DNA of 64,000 nucleotides from Gambelia wislizenii (taxonomy: Eukaryota > Chordata > Lepidosauria > Squamata > Crotaphytidae): assembly GCA_030847615.1 (NCBI GenBank), contig JAUMIR010000003.1, positions 289,534,265 to 289,598,264 on the forward strand. Reading direction: 5' to 3'. A program made the translations under genes and the position numbers. The notes below the pieces were generated by a model. It saw nothing but the letters and a program-made list of their open reading frames with translations. It was not told the DNA's origin and did no database searches. This document shows positions 43,961-57,235 of the stretch, one piece after another. Each line of letters starts with the position of its first letter. Position 1 is the first letter of the stretch.

Positions 43961-46694
43961 ACAACTTAACTCAGAATGACAAAACAGAACTCAGACTACA
44001 GAAAGCTTCTTTATAGAACAGTAGAGCAGTGATCTACATCCAATTGAATTCTTTGACATAAAATCAGTTGTTAGTTCCAGGTGCAGTAAACCCACTCATT
44101 CAATGTAACTTGCATAAATGTTGGGTTACCAAAGTCCCAGTGATTCAGTGTGCCTACTCTAGTAGTCCACCTGTGGCACTACCTGTCTGCAGTTTAGGGA
44201 TTGTGTACTTTTGTAAGATAAGAGGCTATGCTGATGGCAATAGTGCTGGTAGTAAGGTCTCCCATGTCAGACAGGCTTTGGCTGAGGAGACAGACTAAAT
44301 GTGCCAAACAGCTACCGGGCAACAGCTGTAGCAGGGGGTGACACTGGTGGAAGGTCTTTTAGAAACAATGGAAGTTGCACAGTAGCTAACACCTGCTAGG
44401 ACTGTGCAGAGGGAGGCATGGTAAACCTCCTTTTGAAGATCTTTTACCAAGAAAATCCTATGATGAGACAATCCAAAATGAAACAAGAGATAGTGCCAGA
44501 AGATGAAACTCCCAAGTCTGAAGGCACTCAATGAGCTATTGGGATACAGCAGAGGAAGACTTCAAGTAGTGCTGTGGTCAATGATGCAACTGGACTCAAG
44601 CCAAAATGCCATTCAGTTGTTGCCATCCTCAGAGAAGAAAAGAAAGTCCAAAGCTGCAGAAACCATATTATAGAAACATGGGATTTGAGAAGCATGATTC
44701 AGGGGAAGCTAGACATAATAGTAAAACAAGAAATGGGATGTTGCAATACTATAAACGAGTGAGCTAAAATGTACAGGTATGGGACATTTTGAGACAGATA
44801 ATTACACAGTGTTTTACTCAGGAAATGAAAATCTAAGGAGAAATAGAGTGGCATTTATAGTGAGGAGAGATGAAGAAAAAGCAATCAAAGGATGTAATGC
44901 AAAGTCTGACTGAATCATGTCAATAAGACTTAAGGGACAACCCATCAATATAACCATAATACAAGATTATCCTCCAACTACAGAGGCAGAAGAAGAAATT
45001 GAAAGATTCTGGGCTGGAGTCCAGGAAGAAGCTGATCACACATCAAAACAGGACTGCTTGTTAATCATAAGTGATTGGAATGCAAAAGTAGAGAACAGAA
45101 GAGAATAAAAGACTGTAGGAAAATTTGACCTAGGTTCAAGAAATGAAGCAGGAGAATGATTGATTGAATATTGTAAGGCCAACAGCTTGTTCAGTTTCTT
45201 CAGGCAACCAAAGAGGTGACTATATACATGGACATAATTTGATGTCCAATATAGAAATCAGACTACATAATTGGAAACAGAAGACAGAGAAGCTCTATTC
45301 TCTCTACCAAAACAAGACCAGTAGCAGATTGTGCAATACACTATGAACTGCCGATACCAAAAATTAAAGCTAAAGAACACTAAACCAACCATTGTGCCAA
45401 AATGCAGCCTGAAGAACAGCCTTGTAGTATTTAAAGATAATGTAAAAACAGATTTTCACTATTAAGTCTAATTGACTGGGAGCCAGAGGAATTCTGGGTT
45501 GAAGCCAGGAATATTGTCAGAAAAGATAGCAAAAAGACACTTTCTGCAGCCAAAAAGAAAGAGAAGCCTCAATGGATGACAGATTAAACTCTTCAATCAG
45601 TTAAGGATGAGAAGCAAAATACAAGGGGTCAGAAATAGAGTTAGAGCCCTGAAGTCAACTGTTCAGTGACTTGTGCACATGCGCGCATGCGTGCACATGC
45701 ACACACACAGAGGGAATTAATACAATAATCAATGCAGAGAAATAGAAGGTGATAGCAAAAAAGGAAGAACAAGAGCCCCCTTCCAGATCTGAAAAATTAA
45801 GAGTAGGGATGCTGTATGACAGTAGGGGAAGATATTACAAGATCAACTAGAAATAAAAAAGATGATGGAAACAATACTCCAAATGTTGGAATATATAGTT
45901 TGCAATCCAATAAGTGGAAATGTTTTGCTATTGAAGGGTTAACTGAGAAGCCAGATAGGATGTGTTGATGTAACTTCCAAAATGGCCCACAGATTGGAAA
46001 TGCTCAATATACATTCCAATCCCCAATAAAAGACACACCAGGAGTTGCAGTAACCATAGGACCATTTTATTAATATCCCACACAAGCAAAGTGATGTTCA
46101 GAATTCTACAACAAAGACTTACTATATATGGAATGAGAAATGCCAGACATCCAATCTGGGTTCAGGAAAGGAAGAGTCATGAGGGATGTTATTGCAAACA
46201 TACATTGGATAATGGAGGTCACCGAAGAATTCCAAAAGAAAATCAGTCTATGCTTTATGGATTATAGCAAACCCTTGGATTGTCTAGATCATGCAAAGCT
46301 ATGGCTTGCTCTTAAAGAAATGGCTGTGCCACAACATTTGATTGTTCTGATGAATAACCTATAGTAAGGACAAAAGGCTACAGTCAGGACAGAGTATGGA
46401 GTAACAGAATGGTTTCCAATTGACAAGAGGGTCATGCAAGGCTGACTTTTATCATCCTATATGTTTAATGTGTATGCTGAACATACGTAAAGCAAGATTA
46501 GACTCAGAGGAAGGATGCCTGAAAACTGGAGGAAGGAACAACATCATTTTAAGATATGTAGATGACACCATACTACTAGCAGAAAAGATTTGGAGCAATT
46601 ACTGAAGAAAGTCAAGGAAGAAACTGCAAATGCAAGTTTACAGTTGAACCTTAAGAAAACAAAAATAATGACCACAGATAGTTTATATAACTTT

Positions 46695-46717
46695 ATAATT
46701 GTATAAATTTATATATA

Positions 46718-46755
<38 letters not shown>

Positions 46756-47035
46756 TTATAAATAATTGAAGGAGTACAAATTATGTAATTGAATGTAATA
46801 TATAAAAGGTTAGTGAGAAACAGTGAAGTTGATAAAATGAGGAGAAATTGACTCAAAATTTGTTACAGGAAGTTTTTTTTCAACATAGTACAGCAGAAAG
46901 AAGAAAGATCATTATACATGGTGTGTAATATATGTTGTTTCACTATGTTATATACGTTATACGTCGTTATATGTCATACAATATATGTTGTTCTAAGCTG
47001 TGTAATGAAAATAATAAAGATTTTTAAAAATGTAG
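46695..47035 (+). mobile_element. Insertion in the RTE, possibly an L1 3' end
   Basis: The RTE protein is read up to KKTKIMTTDSLYNF and resumes at VVVQDFPYF after about 340 bases. The insert is very AT-rich, includes a (TA)16-like run at 46719-46750 and ends ATGAAAATAATAAAGATTTT plus a short A-run, which is like a LINE-1 3' terminus with polyadenylation signal. Confidence 0.5.
46719..46750 (+). repeat. (TA)n microsatellite
   Basis: About 16 TA units followed by CACATTTATA. Confidence 0.9.
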
Positions 47036-47636
47036 TAGTTCAAGATTTTCCATACTTTGACTTAGTCATTGGAGACTGCAATCAAGAAAATAGAAGACAA
47101 CTATGCCTTTGAAGGAGCTAGATAAGTTCCTGAAGTGTCAAGATATATCATTGAATACTAAAGTGAGGATTGTCCATGTCATGGTATTTCCAGTATCTAT
47201 GTATGGTTGTGAAAGCTGGACAGTGAATAAAGCGGATAGGAAGAGAGTCAGCTCATTTGAAATATGGTGCTGTAGGAGAGTTCTGCAATACCCTGGACTT
47301 CCAAAAAGACAAGACTGATCTCTCCCTAGAAGCCAAGATGACTAAACTGAGACTGTTGTATTGGACCTATCATAAGAAAACATGACTCAACAGAAAATAC
47401 AATAATGCTTGGTAAGGTAGAAGGCAGTAGGAAAAGGGGAAGACTGCATTCCAGATGGATAGACACAATCAAGAAGGCCATGTCCCTCAGTCTGCAAGAT
47501 CTGAGCAAGGTGTTGGTGATAGGATAACTTGGAGGTCTCTCATTCACAGGGTAGCCATAAATCAAAGTAGATTTGATAGCAGTGAACAACAACAACAACA
47601 TACTCTGGTTGGGACTAGCAATTATATTTGGACTTT

Positions 47637-48216
47637 TATCATAGAGTTGGAAGAGACCACGCGGGTAATCTAGTCCAACCTCATGCCCTGCAGGAACACA
47701 CAATCAAAGCACTCCCCACAATATGGCATCCCTTCAAATATTTAAACATGGCTATCATTCATGTCACCTTTTAACCTTCTCTTCTTCAGACTAAAAGTAC
47801 TCAGCTCCCTAAACTGCTCCTCATAGGGCATGGCTTCCAGACCTCCCACCATTTTGGTTGCCCTCCTCTGGACACATTTCAGCTTGCCAATATCTTTCTT
47901 GAATTGTGGTACCCAGAAGTGGGCACAGTATTCCAGGTGCAGTCTGACCAAAGCAGAATAGAGTGGCACTATTACTTCCCTCAATCTAGACACTATATTC
48001 CTCTTGATGCAGCCTAGAATCACACTGGCTTTTTCAGCTGCCACATCACATTGCTGACTCATGTTCAGTTTGTTGTCCACTAAGACTCCTAAATACCTTT
48101 CACATGTACTGCCATCAAGCCAGGTGTTCCCCATCCTATATCTGTGCATTTCATGTTTACTGCCCAAGTGTGGTATCCTACATTTATCCCTGTTGAAATT
48201 CATTTTGTTAGTTTTG
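47637..48216 (-). mobile_element. CR1-like LINE: end of RT domain and 3' UTR
   Basis: The minus-strand frame of 153 residues (48203-47742) contains KCRIPHLGS, GVLVDNKLNMSQQCD, REVIVPLYSALVRLHLEYCA and LKCVQRRATKMV, the thumb region of CR1 reverse transcriptases. It is followed by the 3' untranslated region with complement CATAGAGTTGGAAGAGACCA at 47640. It is still open, so it is one of the younger elements here, but it lacks the catalytic domain because of 5' truncation. Confidence 0.85.
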
Positions 48217-50849
48217 TTAGTTCAGATATTCAACACTTTGAATGATGGAAAGGGATAGGGGAAGAAAGTGAAGAAAAACAGTGCCATCCCCAAATGCTGG
48301 AAACTTAAAGAAAAGACAGGGAGGCATTTTCTGAGGAAGGGGAAGGGGGCATCTTCTGAGTACTTCATATTGACTTAAATTTTGTGGAAGGGGGAATGTA
48401 GTGAAAAGGGAAGCAAAAGAGTTCACTTCTACATTGTTCTGTGAAGGACCAATTGTCTTTGGCGATTCTTAAAAATGTTCTCCTTTATTTTATTTTATAT
48501 TTTGAAATTGAAATTCATGTCAGCAGAAATGTATGATACTAGTTGCATGGGATGTTTTGCTTCCTGAAGCTGAGCAGCAATTGATGCCTTCCATCTCCCA
48601 TCCAAAACAAAGTGTATAGCACCCAAATCCAGGTAAGTTATTTTGGCACAGAAATGACACCTCTCCCCATTTCTAGTACTAAAAACAATTCAAAATTAAA
48701 TAGGTTGCTATCATTTCATGACATCCAAAGTCTACTGTTGAAGACTGATGCATTACACAGCTCTGGTTGTGATTACTGGATCTGGTTTGATATATATTGA
48801 TTGCACTTTTATGAAGCCTAGCTTGCTTGGGCAAACTGTTTTGATTTCTTCATCCTCCAAATTTCTCTTTCTTGACTGCAAAACTTCAAAACATTTGTAC
48901 CTATTTAGCTTCCCTGCCTTTCTAAGATTTCTAACCTGAAAGTCTCAGCATTTTCTTTCTGAAGTAAAGGAAACTATGATGCTTGAATTGTATGTATATT
49001 TTCCCCAGTAAACACAGCTGAACAGCACTCAACTCAAAATGGACTAGATGAGAAAGATTTTGTGAAAGGCTTCTCCTGGGCTTCAACATTTCCTGCAACT
49101 TTTCTATCCATTAAAATTCTGTCTGCGGTAAATATATTCCAGAGACTTCCTTGGTTGAAATTGTTCTCATTCTACTGATCCAACAGGCTTGCCGCCTGAC
49201 AAGATGTTCTAGAGAAGGAGACCTGAAGTGTCCATGATTGGTTTCAGTTTAGCAATTCAGGCTGAATATCAAGGTTTTTTGATGCTGTAATCAGATCTTG
49301 TCAGATTCTCCAACTTTAGTGCTGATTTTTTTAAGGCTTTAAGGCAAAGTAGGAATGTGAAGAAATCTTGTTAAATTAGTTGTAAATTGACTAAGGTAGA
49401 ATTAAAGTATTATATGAATAATCATTCTAGTGTACAGAGCATATAGGAAGAGAGTTACAAAGATTTTTATTTACTATTTTTATAATATGGTTTATCCACA
49501 TTCAATCAACTCTCCGTGATATACATTTACTGAAATACCTGTGATTACTTTGATGTATTCCTTACAATGCTTGTGTAGTTTCTTATTATTTGATTTCAAA
49601 GGGAAGAAGAGGTCATTGGAAAGTTTATTATTTTTGAAATTATGTTATTCCATTTACCTGTTACTTTAAAAATATTTCTATATTATTTTAGACCCTCCAC
49701 ACACACATCACTCCCTACTTTTGTGCCTTTCATCTAAAAACAAAACAAAACACAGAAATATTGCTATTTCATGTAATCCTTTTAATAATGATCATTTTGT
49801 TATGAAAATGCTTTGTTTTAATTTGAATTTAAATATTCATGCTACAGGGTTTGTACTCATAGATGAGCTTCATGAGTTTATGAGGTTTACTGAAAATAAT
49901 TGGTAAAGTTCACTGACAGGAACTAACTAATTAAAAACAATTAAATTATAAATTAAGTTGGAAATTTCCTAATGAAAAAGGCAACTTAATTAAATTCATT
50001 TTTGAACTAAAGTGATTGGTCTAAATTGGAAAGAAAACAAGCAACTTAATTAAGTTTTAACTAAAGGGATTAACTTAAGTTGGGATTTCAGCATTAACCT
50101 TTCTCCAGAATTAAGTTATTAATTTATTAATGAATGAAATGAGCTACAGTGCTTGTTATTTTGGACTTGTTCTCTTTTACAAAACTACTCTTGCTACAGG
50201 GTTGGAGAATTACATGGTTTAAGTCACGAGCAGAATGGGGAGGTCTGGGGGGTGTTTTCTTGAACCTAGGTGGTCCTCCTGTGTTCTGCTATTCACTGGA
50301 TGCAGCATAGATGACCACCTTAGCCAAATTATTAAATATAGCGAATTATTTGATATTCCAAGATGTGGGCAATCAGGGCATGTAAAAGCTGCCAAATTTT
50401 TGGCAGCATAGTTTTCATGATGGTAGGATGTTTTGGGAAATGTAGCACTCTTCTTGCACCCCATGCTTAGTAAGTTTAGGAAATTCCTTGCATGCTCAAG
50501 TTTCCACCCCCCTTTCTCTTCCCAGGCTATTTTAGCTATTTGGAGCTATGCGGTGACCATTAAGTCATTCATCACATGGCCTCCTAATTTAAATATTTTA
50601 TTGTGCTTTGTCTTGGTTCCCTTCCTTCTTGGGATCTCTGCAGCTTCTCCATGATGCTGCTTTATTCCTTTTCCCCCTTTCCTCCATGCATTCCACAAAC
50701 TTCCAAAAATCACGAAGAAAAGAGGCAAACTCTTGCTTACTCGCAATCACCTCTTTATTTGATGTAATAGGGATATTACTGCTATAATACTCAGAAACTT
50801 CTGATTTGATTATCCTAACCTGAACTTTCCAAGATTGGGTGAGTTTTCT
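48217..50849. other. Long stretch without recognised gene
   Basis: No coding, RNA or repeat feature that I can name. At about 49910-50130 the sequence is dense in TAATTA/TTAATTAA and has a repeated CAACTTAATTAA(A/G)TT unit (see findings). Confidence 0.4.
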
Positions 50850-51112
50850 ACCCTGAACCCTACACGGAAAAAAAAATCCTCTAAGAATTCACAAAGAGTC
50901 CTAATAGTTCCCACATCTTTCGCATCAAAGTCGCCATATTCAGAAGGAGGGGGGCAAAAAACCCATAAGTCAAGCAGTATCAGCTTTTGCTATTTTTCCC
51001 AACTTCTTTTGAAAAGTAGCGCAAGTTAGCGCACTATCGATTGTGTGAACTACCATTTCGCTTACGGCAGTGGAAACTACCAGCAGTCTTCCTGAAACAG
51101 GCACAGCAGATT

Positions 51113-51144
51113 GGCTATGCCAATCATGGCATAGCCATGATTGG
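51113..51144. repeat. Two overlapping, mutually exclusive hairpins
   Basis: GGCTATGCC (51113-51121) pairs with GGCATAGCC (51128-51136), or CCAATCATGGC (51120-51130) pairs with GCCATGATTGG (51134-51144). The second is longer with a 3-base loop. They lie in MITE Y. Confidence 0.8.
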
Positions 51145-51235
51145 TTGACTTGACCAAGGAGGAGTAGACTTGCAAGAGATGAGCCTCAGACAAAAAGATC
51201 CAGCCAGCCGGCTACTTTCTAGCATAATTACTGTT

Positions 51236-51281
51236 CCCCTCTCTCTCTCTCTCTGTATGAGAGAGAGAGAGAGAGAGAGAT
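51236..51281. repeat. (CT)n-GTAT-(GA)n inverted simple repeat
   Basis: A run of CT directly followed by GTAT and a run of GA of similar length: a nearly perfect palindrome, also able to form triplex DNA. Confidence 0.9.
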
Positions 51282-51773
51282 CTCCACTGGCTGATCACTC
51301 ACCCACCCTGCTGTGATCGTGTTCTTTTGTGTGTGTGTGTGCATGTACAGACATGTTAAAGGGAGAGAGAAGCAGTCTGCTCAGCTGGCAGGGATGCAGA
51401 GCAAAGGGAAACTAGGCTGCTTTCCTTCCCTCTTTTGTCATTATTCCTCTCCCCCCCCCCGTGATTTCCCTCCTTTTTTGGTTGCTTTATCTGGTTTTCT
51501 CTGGCTCAGATGAAGCTATGAAGCTACGGTCTTTCAGAGCCCTCTTTCCCCCTTGCACTGCCTCCCTCCTCACTTTCTCCTCGCCTCCTGCCTGGCTTTA
51601 ATGACAGTGATCTGGAGGCCATGTCCCCCACCTTTGTTTGTGTGAACAAGAAAGGCAAAAGCTCACCGTATTTTCCAATTTAGCAATAAATCATGTGAAC
51701 TATGCACCGCTGGTGAGAAAGGACAGCAATCCGGAATTTCCCGCACTTTATTCTGCCGTGTAACTGGCCCCAT

Positions 51774-51873
51774 AGTGATGCCAGCAGAACGCAAAAGGAG
51801 GACGTTGTCTGATATTGGCGGCCTTTTGCAGTCTTTTGGCATCGTTATCATGCCACATTTGCTGTGTCTGATA
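51774..51873 (-). mobile_element. Family X TIR element fragment
   Basis: The reverse complement begins GGAGATTATCAGACACAGC and includes CTTTTGCGTTCTGCTGGCAT, as in 14975-15250. It abuts the end of element Y copy 1, which probably inserted into it; the remainder of X is not seen on the other side. Confidence 0.5.
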
Positions 51874-54800
51874 ATCTCCCAAGTCACAGGAATATAGGTG
51901 TTTTTTTTTTCAGGTTTAATATTAGGATGTTAGGATGACTTTTAAAAACATTTTTATAAGCAGCTCTGCAAATTGGTTGTCCAACTGGCTGTGCTATATA
52001 GTGTAACAATATTACTAGGGATTTTCACCCTGTTAGCATTGAAATGGATTTAGGGCAATATTTATATAATACAGAAACAATTCAATAATTTAACTACATA
52101 TTTTTACACAATTTAAGTTCAACAAGACTGCTTAAGTAGTCATTGCTGTAGTATACATGTGGATATAAAGAACTGTCAGTGACATGCTTACATTTCTCCC
52201 TGGCATACTTTGAAAATATTATCCGGTATGCAAAACGGAATACAGTCATAGACTGTGAAAGTTTAATTTTTACATTTCTTTTCTGTATTGAGTTCTAATT
52301 GTATTTGTCATGTATATAATATGCCATCATAACTGATATGTAGGCATTCATAAAATATGTGAACTAATCTTGAATAAGTATTAGGTCATTTATATCAGGA
52401 TATTGAATTTCCATTACATAAGTCTAGTTTGATTTTGATTTGCTGATCTCAACATTTCTCAACTTCACCCCCCAAAAAATAATCACCAATGCTGGAGAGG
52501 ACAACAGAATGGGACTACTCCATTCTAATTGGGATGAAAATTGTAGCCTATGTATCTTAGTTATATGAGATGAAGTTATATTGAATGGAAGTTATTGAAT
52601 AAAAGTAAAAGTTCAGAGAACTCTGCCTACTTAAAGTTAAAGCAGAAATGGAACAATAATAATAAACTTAATGATCCAGGAATAAAACAAATCAATGGCC
52701 TCATCTCAACTATGCTGCAATAAATGTCCCTTCTCATTGCTTATTCCCTTTCTAATAAAGAAAACCTATTAAACAAACAGATTACAACTGGGGAAAAAAC
52801 AATAAAAGCCCAACTGGTTCTTTTTAGTTCCTCTCAGAAGAATAAAACTGCACTTTCGATTAAGCCAATAGATTGAAAGCTAAGAACTCTGCACTACTCA
52901 GAGTATATTGGAGAACAATAAACCTGTATAGTGTTCTATGTCTTATAAGGGACCTGGCCTGTCTTATTAGTCAATAGCAGATAACATTCTCAATATCTTA
53001 CTTTAGCTACTTGTACAGATTAAATTCTTGACACTATAAACAGCTGTGTGCAAAAAGCCATTTGAGCACTTGTCTCTTTAACAAGGCCTATGTATTTTAA
53101 AATTTACATCTAAATGATTCTTTGTTATTTATTGCTATATATCACTAAATAGATGGAAGGCACATTTAATAAAAGAAAATGATCCCATACTGTATAAGCA
53201 GACATTTTGACTTTCTTTCTTAAAATATTCTCTTTCTTGTCAACCATGCTTTAGTCTTCTTTGAGTAAGCAGATATGATTAGGAAATATTGCATCAATAT
53301 TACTGGAGGATCAGCTCATACAATACACTCCAGGTAATATCGGTTGCCAAGTGCAGGTCTGATGCACCAGCCTATTGGTTTGTTTATTTGTTTGTGTTAA
53401 TAGCCTGTGATAAATCACTTCAAGGAAGTTCTGCCCATAAGCTAAAATGAGAGGACACACAGGTAGCAGAATAATTTTTTGAAAATAACTCTGTCACTTA
53501 ATAAAGATAACAGACCGTCTCCCCCCTAAAAATAAATAAAACAAACACCTCCCCCAAATCATCTGGCTGTATAAGATACATGTTCATTTTTTTTAAAGAT
53601 GATAAATTTCAGTTTATTCCCTGTGAGGAATCTCTTCAAACTTATGACCACACTCCAATCAAACAGAGGCAGGCATACTGTTAGTGACATATGTAAGCAT
53701 AAGTCCACCTTACATCTGCATATGTCTTGTTGTTGTTGAATAAATTGTTGTTGTTGAGACCCAACCTCCACATGAACCAAAGCCCTGCCTCAGATTCACT
53801 ACTGTTCTATGAAAACACCCTCTTCATGGCCATTTTGTTACTGGTGGAGAGCAGAGTATATTGGAGAAGCATTTGGCTATGTTTTCATGATCAGAAACAG
53901 GCTGATGACATCAATCCCTAAGACCTTGGGAGGATCTAGACAAATTTAAGTGGAAAATGCCCTTTGTCTCTGTCTCACCATGGGAACATAGTGAGATGCC
54001 TCTCTGAAGGAAGATCTGGGCGGGCCTGAATCTTATTAATAATACCACCTACACTAAACTCATTGAATCAATGGGATTTACTTAAGTGTTAACTCACAGT
54101 TCAGTAAGTGATTGAGTGGTTGACTCTAGCTGGAACCATCAAAAGGATTCAGGCCATATTTTAACCACAAAATGAAGTATAACACAGAAGGCATTTGTTA
54201 AAATTTAAGTCTTATTTCTGCTGAGGTATAAAAAATGGACAAAGAAAATGAGTCACTTGGGACAAGGCTTGACAGCAGGATGAACTAACCTGTTTCAGAA
54301 GGCACCGATGGGAAGTTGGAAGGGATGAATACATAGAAGTGGTTTCTGAATGGTGCAACAAGATGCTTTAAAACAGGGGTGGTGACCAAACAGTCCTCCT
54401 AATGTTGTTGGATGATAACTTCCAGCATTCTCATCATAGGCTATAATGGATAAGTCTGCTGAGATTTGCAGTGCAACAACATCTATCATACCACAATTTT
54501 TCCACTCTTGCTGTAAAGTGCTGGCTGTAGTGGAAGCTTTGGGGGGGCACTCTTTTCAGTTAGCAAAAGGTCATGGATCTCCCAGTCCAGGTTCCCCCCA
54601 GAACAAAATCTGTACTCAAAAGGGATCCATGGCCAGTGATGGTGTCTGAACAAATATCTAGTTTTTGTGGAAAGGTACATGCTTCAAGTAAAATTAGTTA
54701 AGTATGCCAAGCTTAGGAACAACTAGTTCAGTACTACATTTATTGTAATTACTTCAATTTGTGTTGATATACTCTGTGGATGTATCCATACTGAACACTT

Positions 54801-55085
54801 TGCCTTATCAGTTTCATGAATAGATACATAGAAAGGACAGTAACGACAAGCATGTCCAGAGAAATTCATGTGCTAGATTGTACCAGTGCAAGTTCCTTAT
54901 CTCTGCTGATATTCTAATCTTGGACACATTCCCAGAATGTCTGTATCCCTTCAGCCTAGAAACTTTTCATATTGTTAGAAGAAAAAATAATTACATCAGC
55001 AGAAACCCAATTATGCTGGCAGAAATTTCATAATTACTAATCTCAGTAGCATTTCCATTTAAACATTTAAAGAAAAGAAACACAA

Positions 55086-55112
55086 GTGTGTGTGTGTGTG
55101 TGTGTGTGTGTA
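55086..55112 (+). repeat. (TG)n microsatellite
   Basis: About 13 TG units followed by TACACGTGCAC. Confidence 0.9.
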
Positions 55113-55325
55113 CACGTGCACATTTGTGTGGACACCCTGATTTTAATTTGTGGTAGAGAAAGCTATAGGAACATTATGTTCACCCATCATCTGTTCACAT
55201 GAGAACACTGAAGGCTGATGTAAGCCAAAAGGTGTACATACTGAGGGTGTTTTACAATATTCATAATAATATGGAGAGTACGGCATTTTTGAAACCAGTG
55301 TATTTTAAAAAAAAGAAGAAGAAAA

Positions 55326-55370
55326 AGAACGAATGAACGAATGAACGAACAAACGAAAGAAAGAAAGAAA
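55326..55370 (+). repeat. (GAAC)n/(GAAA)n microsatellite
   Basis: Imperfect tetranucleotides: GAACGAATGAACGAATGAAC followed by GAAAGAAAGAAAGAAAA. It creates a spurious minus-strand frame. Confidence 0.85.
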
Positions 55371-57014
55371 ATCTTTGCCAGGGTGTGGAGGAAATCTTCT
55401 AATCTCTGGATGACCATGAGGAGTAATTTAATGTGGCTTCCATTCAGCAGCCTTTCGTGTGCTCTAGATCTGTGCTAATCAGAATGATTTGATTCACTGG
55501 TCAGAAATATGAAGAACTGAATTCTTACACATTTCAGAGTGCTAGATACAGGGCACACAATGAGTATCTGTATTCTAGAGTATAGACCCTTTCACATTAC
55601 CTTCCTCATGCATTGTCTATCTGCACTCCTTCTTGCTAGTGGCCAACACCTTAAATGGCAACTCTTAATTACAGTAATTTATTTAACATGAACTTTCTGG
55701 ATCAGAACTCATTTCCTCAGACTTGTGGGGTCAAATATTGAAGCCTCAAATATACATGATTGTTGAGCTATACAAAGTCTGCATTACAACTTTTCCATAT
55801 CCCCAGATGGTACGAAGGCATAATTAAATTTCGTTATGAAACTGTGGGGGAAGGTAAAGCAAACCCCTGAAGTAGGATCAAGACTCACTACACTACACTC
55901 ACTACGATCCTTGCTCATAGAAGATTTGTACTAGTAATCTGAAAGGACTACATCAACTTTTCTACACTTTTCTTATACTGATACAGTCATTGTTTAATTT
56001 GTTGACCAAGGTAGAATACACACAGGCCTTTCACTGCATGTAGTTTATGAGAAGAATTGCATTTTTTTAAAAAATTATAACTTTCACATTTTAAGTGCCT
56101 ATGTGCCTGTTAGTAACACAGTAAAGAACAGATTAATTTTGTATGGGACATTTCCTCTCATCACTTTTTGGACTTTTCTAGGTTGCTAAAAAAGACAAAA
56201 TGTTCTTCAGTTTTCTGAAATGTTTGGTGCTAGATGATATCAATGTTTATATGCATACTGAGGACTGTATTTATACTAAAACAGAATTGGACAGAAGGTG
56301 GATCTGGATCTACTGGTAGGACTGATGCTATAGTAGATCAACAAATGGTTCCAATTAACCTGTCCAAATTTTAATCAAACTTCAAACATCATCCATTAAT
56401 TCACTCCTCATAACTGTGTTAAAATCATTTTTATTAAGTCTTTTGCCATATAAAAGTAAACATATAGACATCATAGACACATTTAATCTCCTTTTACAAA
56501 CAATTCAAAATACCTTGAAACAAAACAACAAACAAAACTTAAACTTAAATACTTAAACATATAACATATACTTAGAAAAAAAACCCTCCCTTCCCTTAAA
56601 ATAAAGAGACATCCCACATGTTCCTAAATTGCTTCTATATTTGAGTAATCTAAGTATCTTCTTCGTGATACTTAGATAAGTGATTATGTCAGAGACTGAC
56701 TCCTGTAGCGGAAAGAGGATAACAAAAAGAGGATAACAAAAAGACTAATAATACCTTAATAATAACAATATTCCTTAACTGTTAATTCATTCCTTATAAC
56801 AAGGAACATCCAGTAGTTACTTTGGAATCTGATCAAATGATGTTATTGCTCCATGTCAGACACAAACAGAAGGTAGATTAGGCTGGCTTTGCATGGCTAT
56901 GTACCTTGACTGAATGTGTGTGTGCGCGTGTGCACATGTGCACATGCATGCACATTTGCTGATCCTTTTCAGATAGTTTATTGTCTCATTTGATCCTTGC
57001 CACGTCATATACTG

Positions 57015-57200
57015 CTTGCTTATTTATTAATGTATTTATTTTATTCAATTTATAGTCTGCTTTTCTGCCAAGGTAAGCAAAGCAGCTTCATGTATAAAGT
57101 ATAACTTAAATCAAAAACAAAAACAAAAAACAAAAAAAGTGGTACAAATATTAAAAAGCATTAATCAATCAATCAATCAATCAAATTAAAGCATTGATTT
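57015..57200 (-). mobile_element. LINE 3' tail fragment
   Basis: The plus strand shows ATTCAATTTATAGTCTGCTT and CTGCCAAGGTAAGCAAAGCA, then (AATC)n. On the minus strand this resembles a generic LINE 3' end. Class uncertain. Confidence 0.4.
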
Positions 57201-57235
57201 AAGACAGTTAAAAACACATGAGACATATAACATAC

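Larger units (their letters stand above)
44050..47600 (+). mobile_element. RTE/BovB-like LINE, long decayed copy
   Basis: Runs from a 5' leader through an AP endonuclease (ITIIQDYPPTTEAEEEIERF and IISDWNAKVEN at 44946-45097), an RT with DIQSGFRKGRVMRDVIANIH (46146-46205), SLCFMDYSK, RYVDDTILLAE (about 46551-46585; YADD reads YVDD), and the C-terminal region MVFPVSMYGCESWT (about 47185) and NTIMLGKVEGSRKRG (about 47398-47440), ending in an (AAC)n tail at 47586-47600. Many stops. This is the usual RTE/BovB order, and the Sauria SINE tails resemble this 3' end, consistent with RTE-driven SINE mobility. Interrupted at about 46695-47035. Confidence 0.85.
50850..51773. mobile_element. Non-autonomous TIR element, family Y, copy 1
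   Basis: The right end, reversed, is GGGGCCAGTTACACGGCAGA and the left end is about CTGAACCCTACACGG. Internal text (GAAGGAGGGGGGCAAAAAAC, then TAGCGCACTATCGATTGTGT and ACCATTTCGCTTACGGC) is homologous to 62580-62720. It contains overlapping hairpins and a (CT)n/(GA)n inverted repeat. There is no transposase. Confidence 0.6.
51874..57014. other. Long stretch without recognised gene
   Basis: About 5 kb of AT-rich DNA. At about 54028-54155 GCCTGAATCTTATT and AGGATTCAGGCC bracket a short foldback repeat containing CATTGAATCAATGGGATTTA, a motif of old amniote MITE-like repeats. At about 54365-54450 a decayed piece of the foldback MITE seen at 8923 is present (GTTGTTGGATGATAACTTCC). Other than simple repeats, no elements or exons are recognised. 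Confidence 0.45.
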
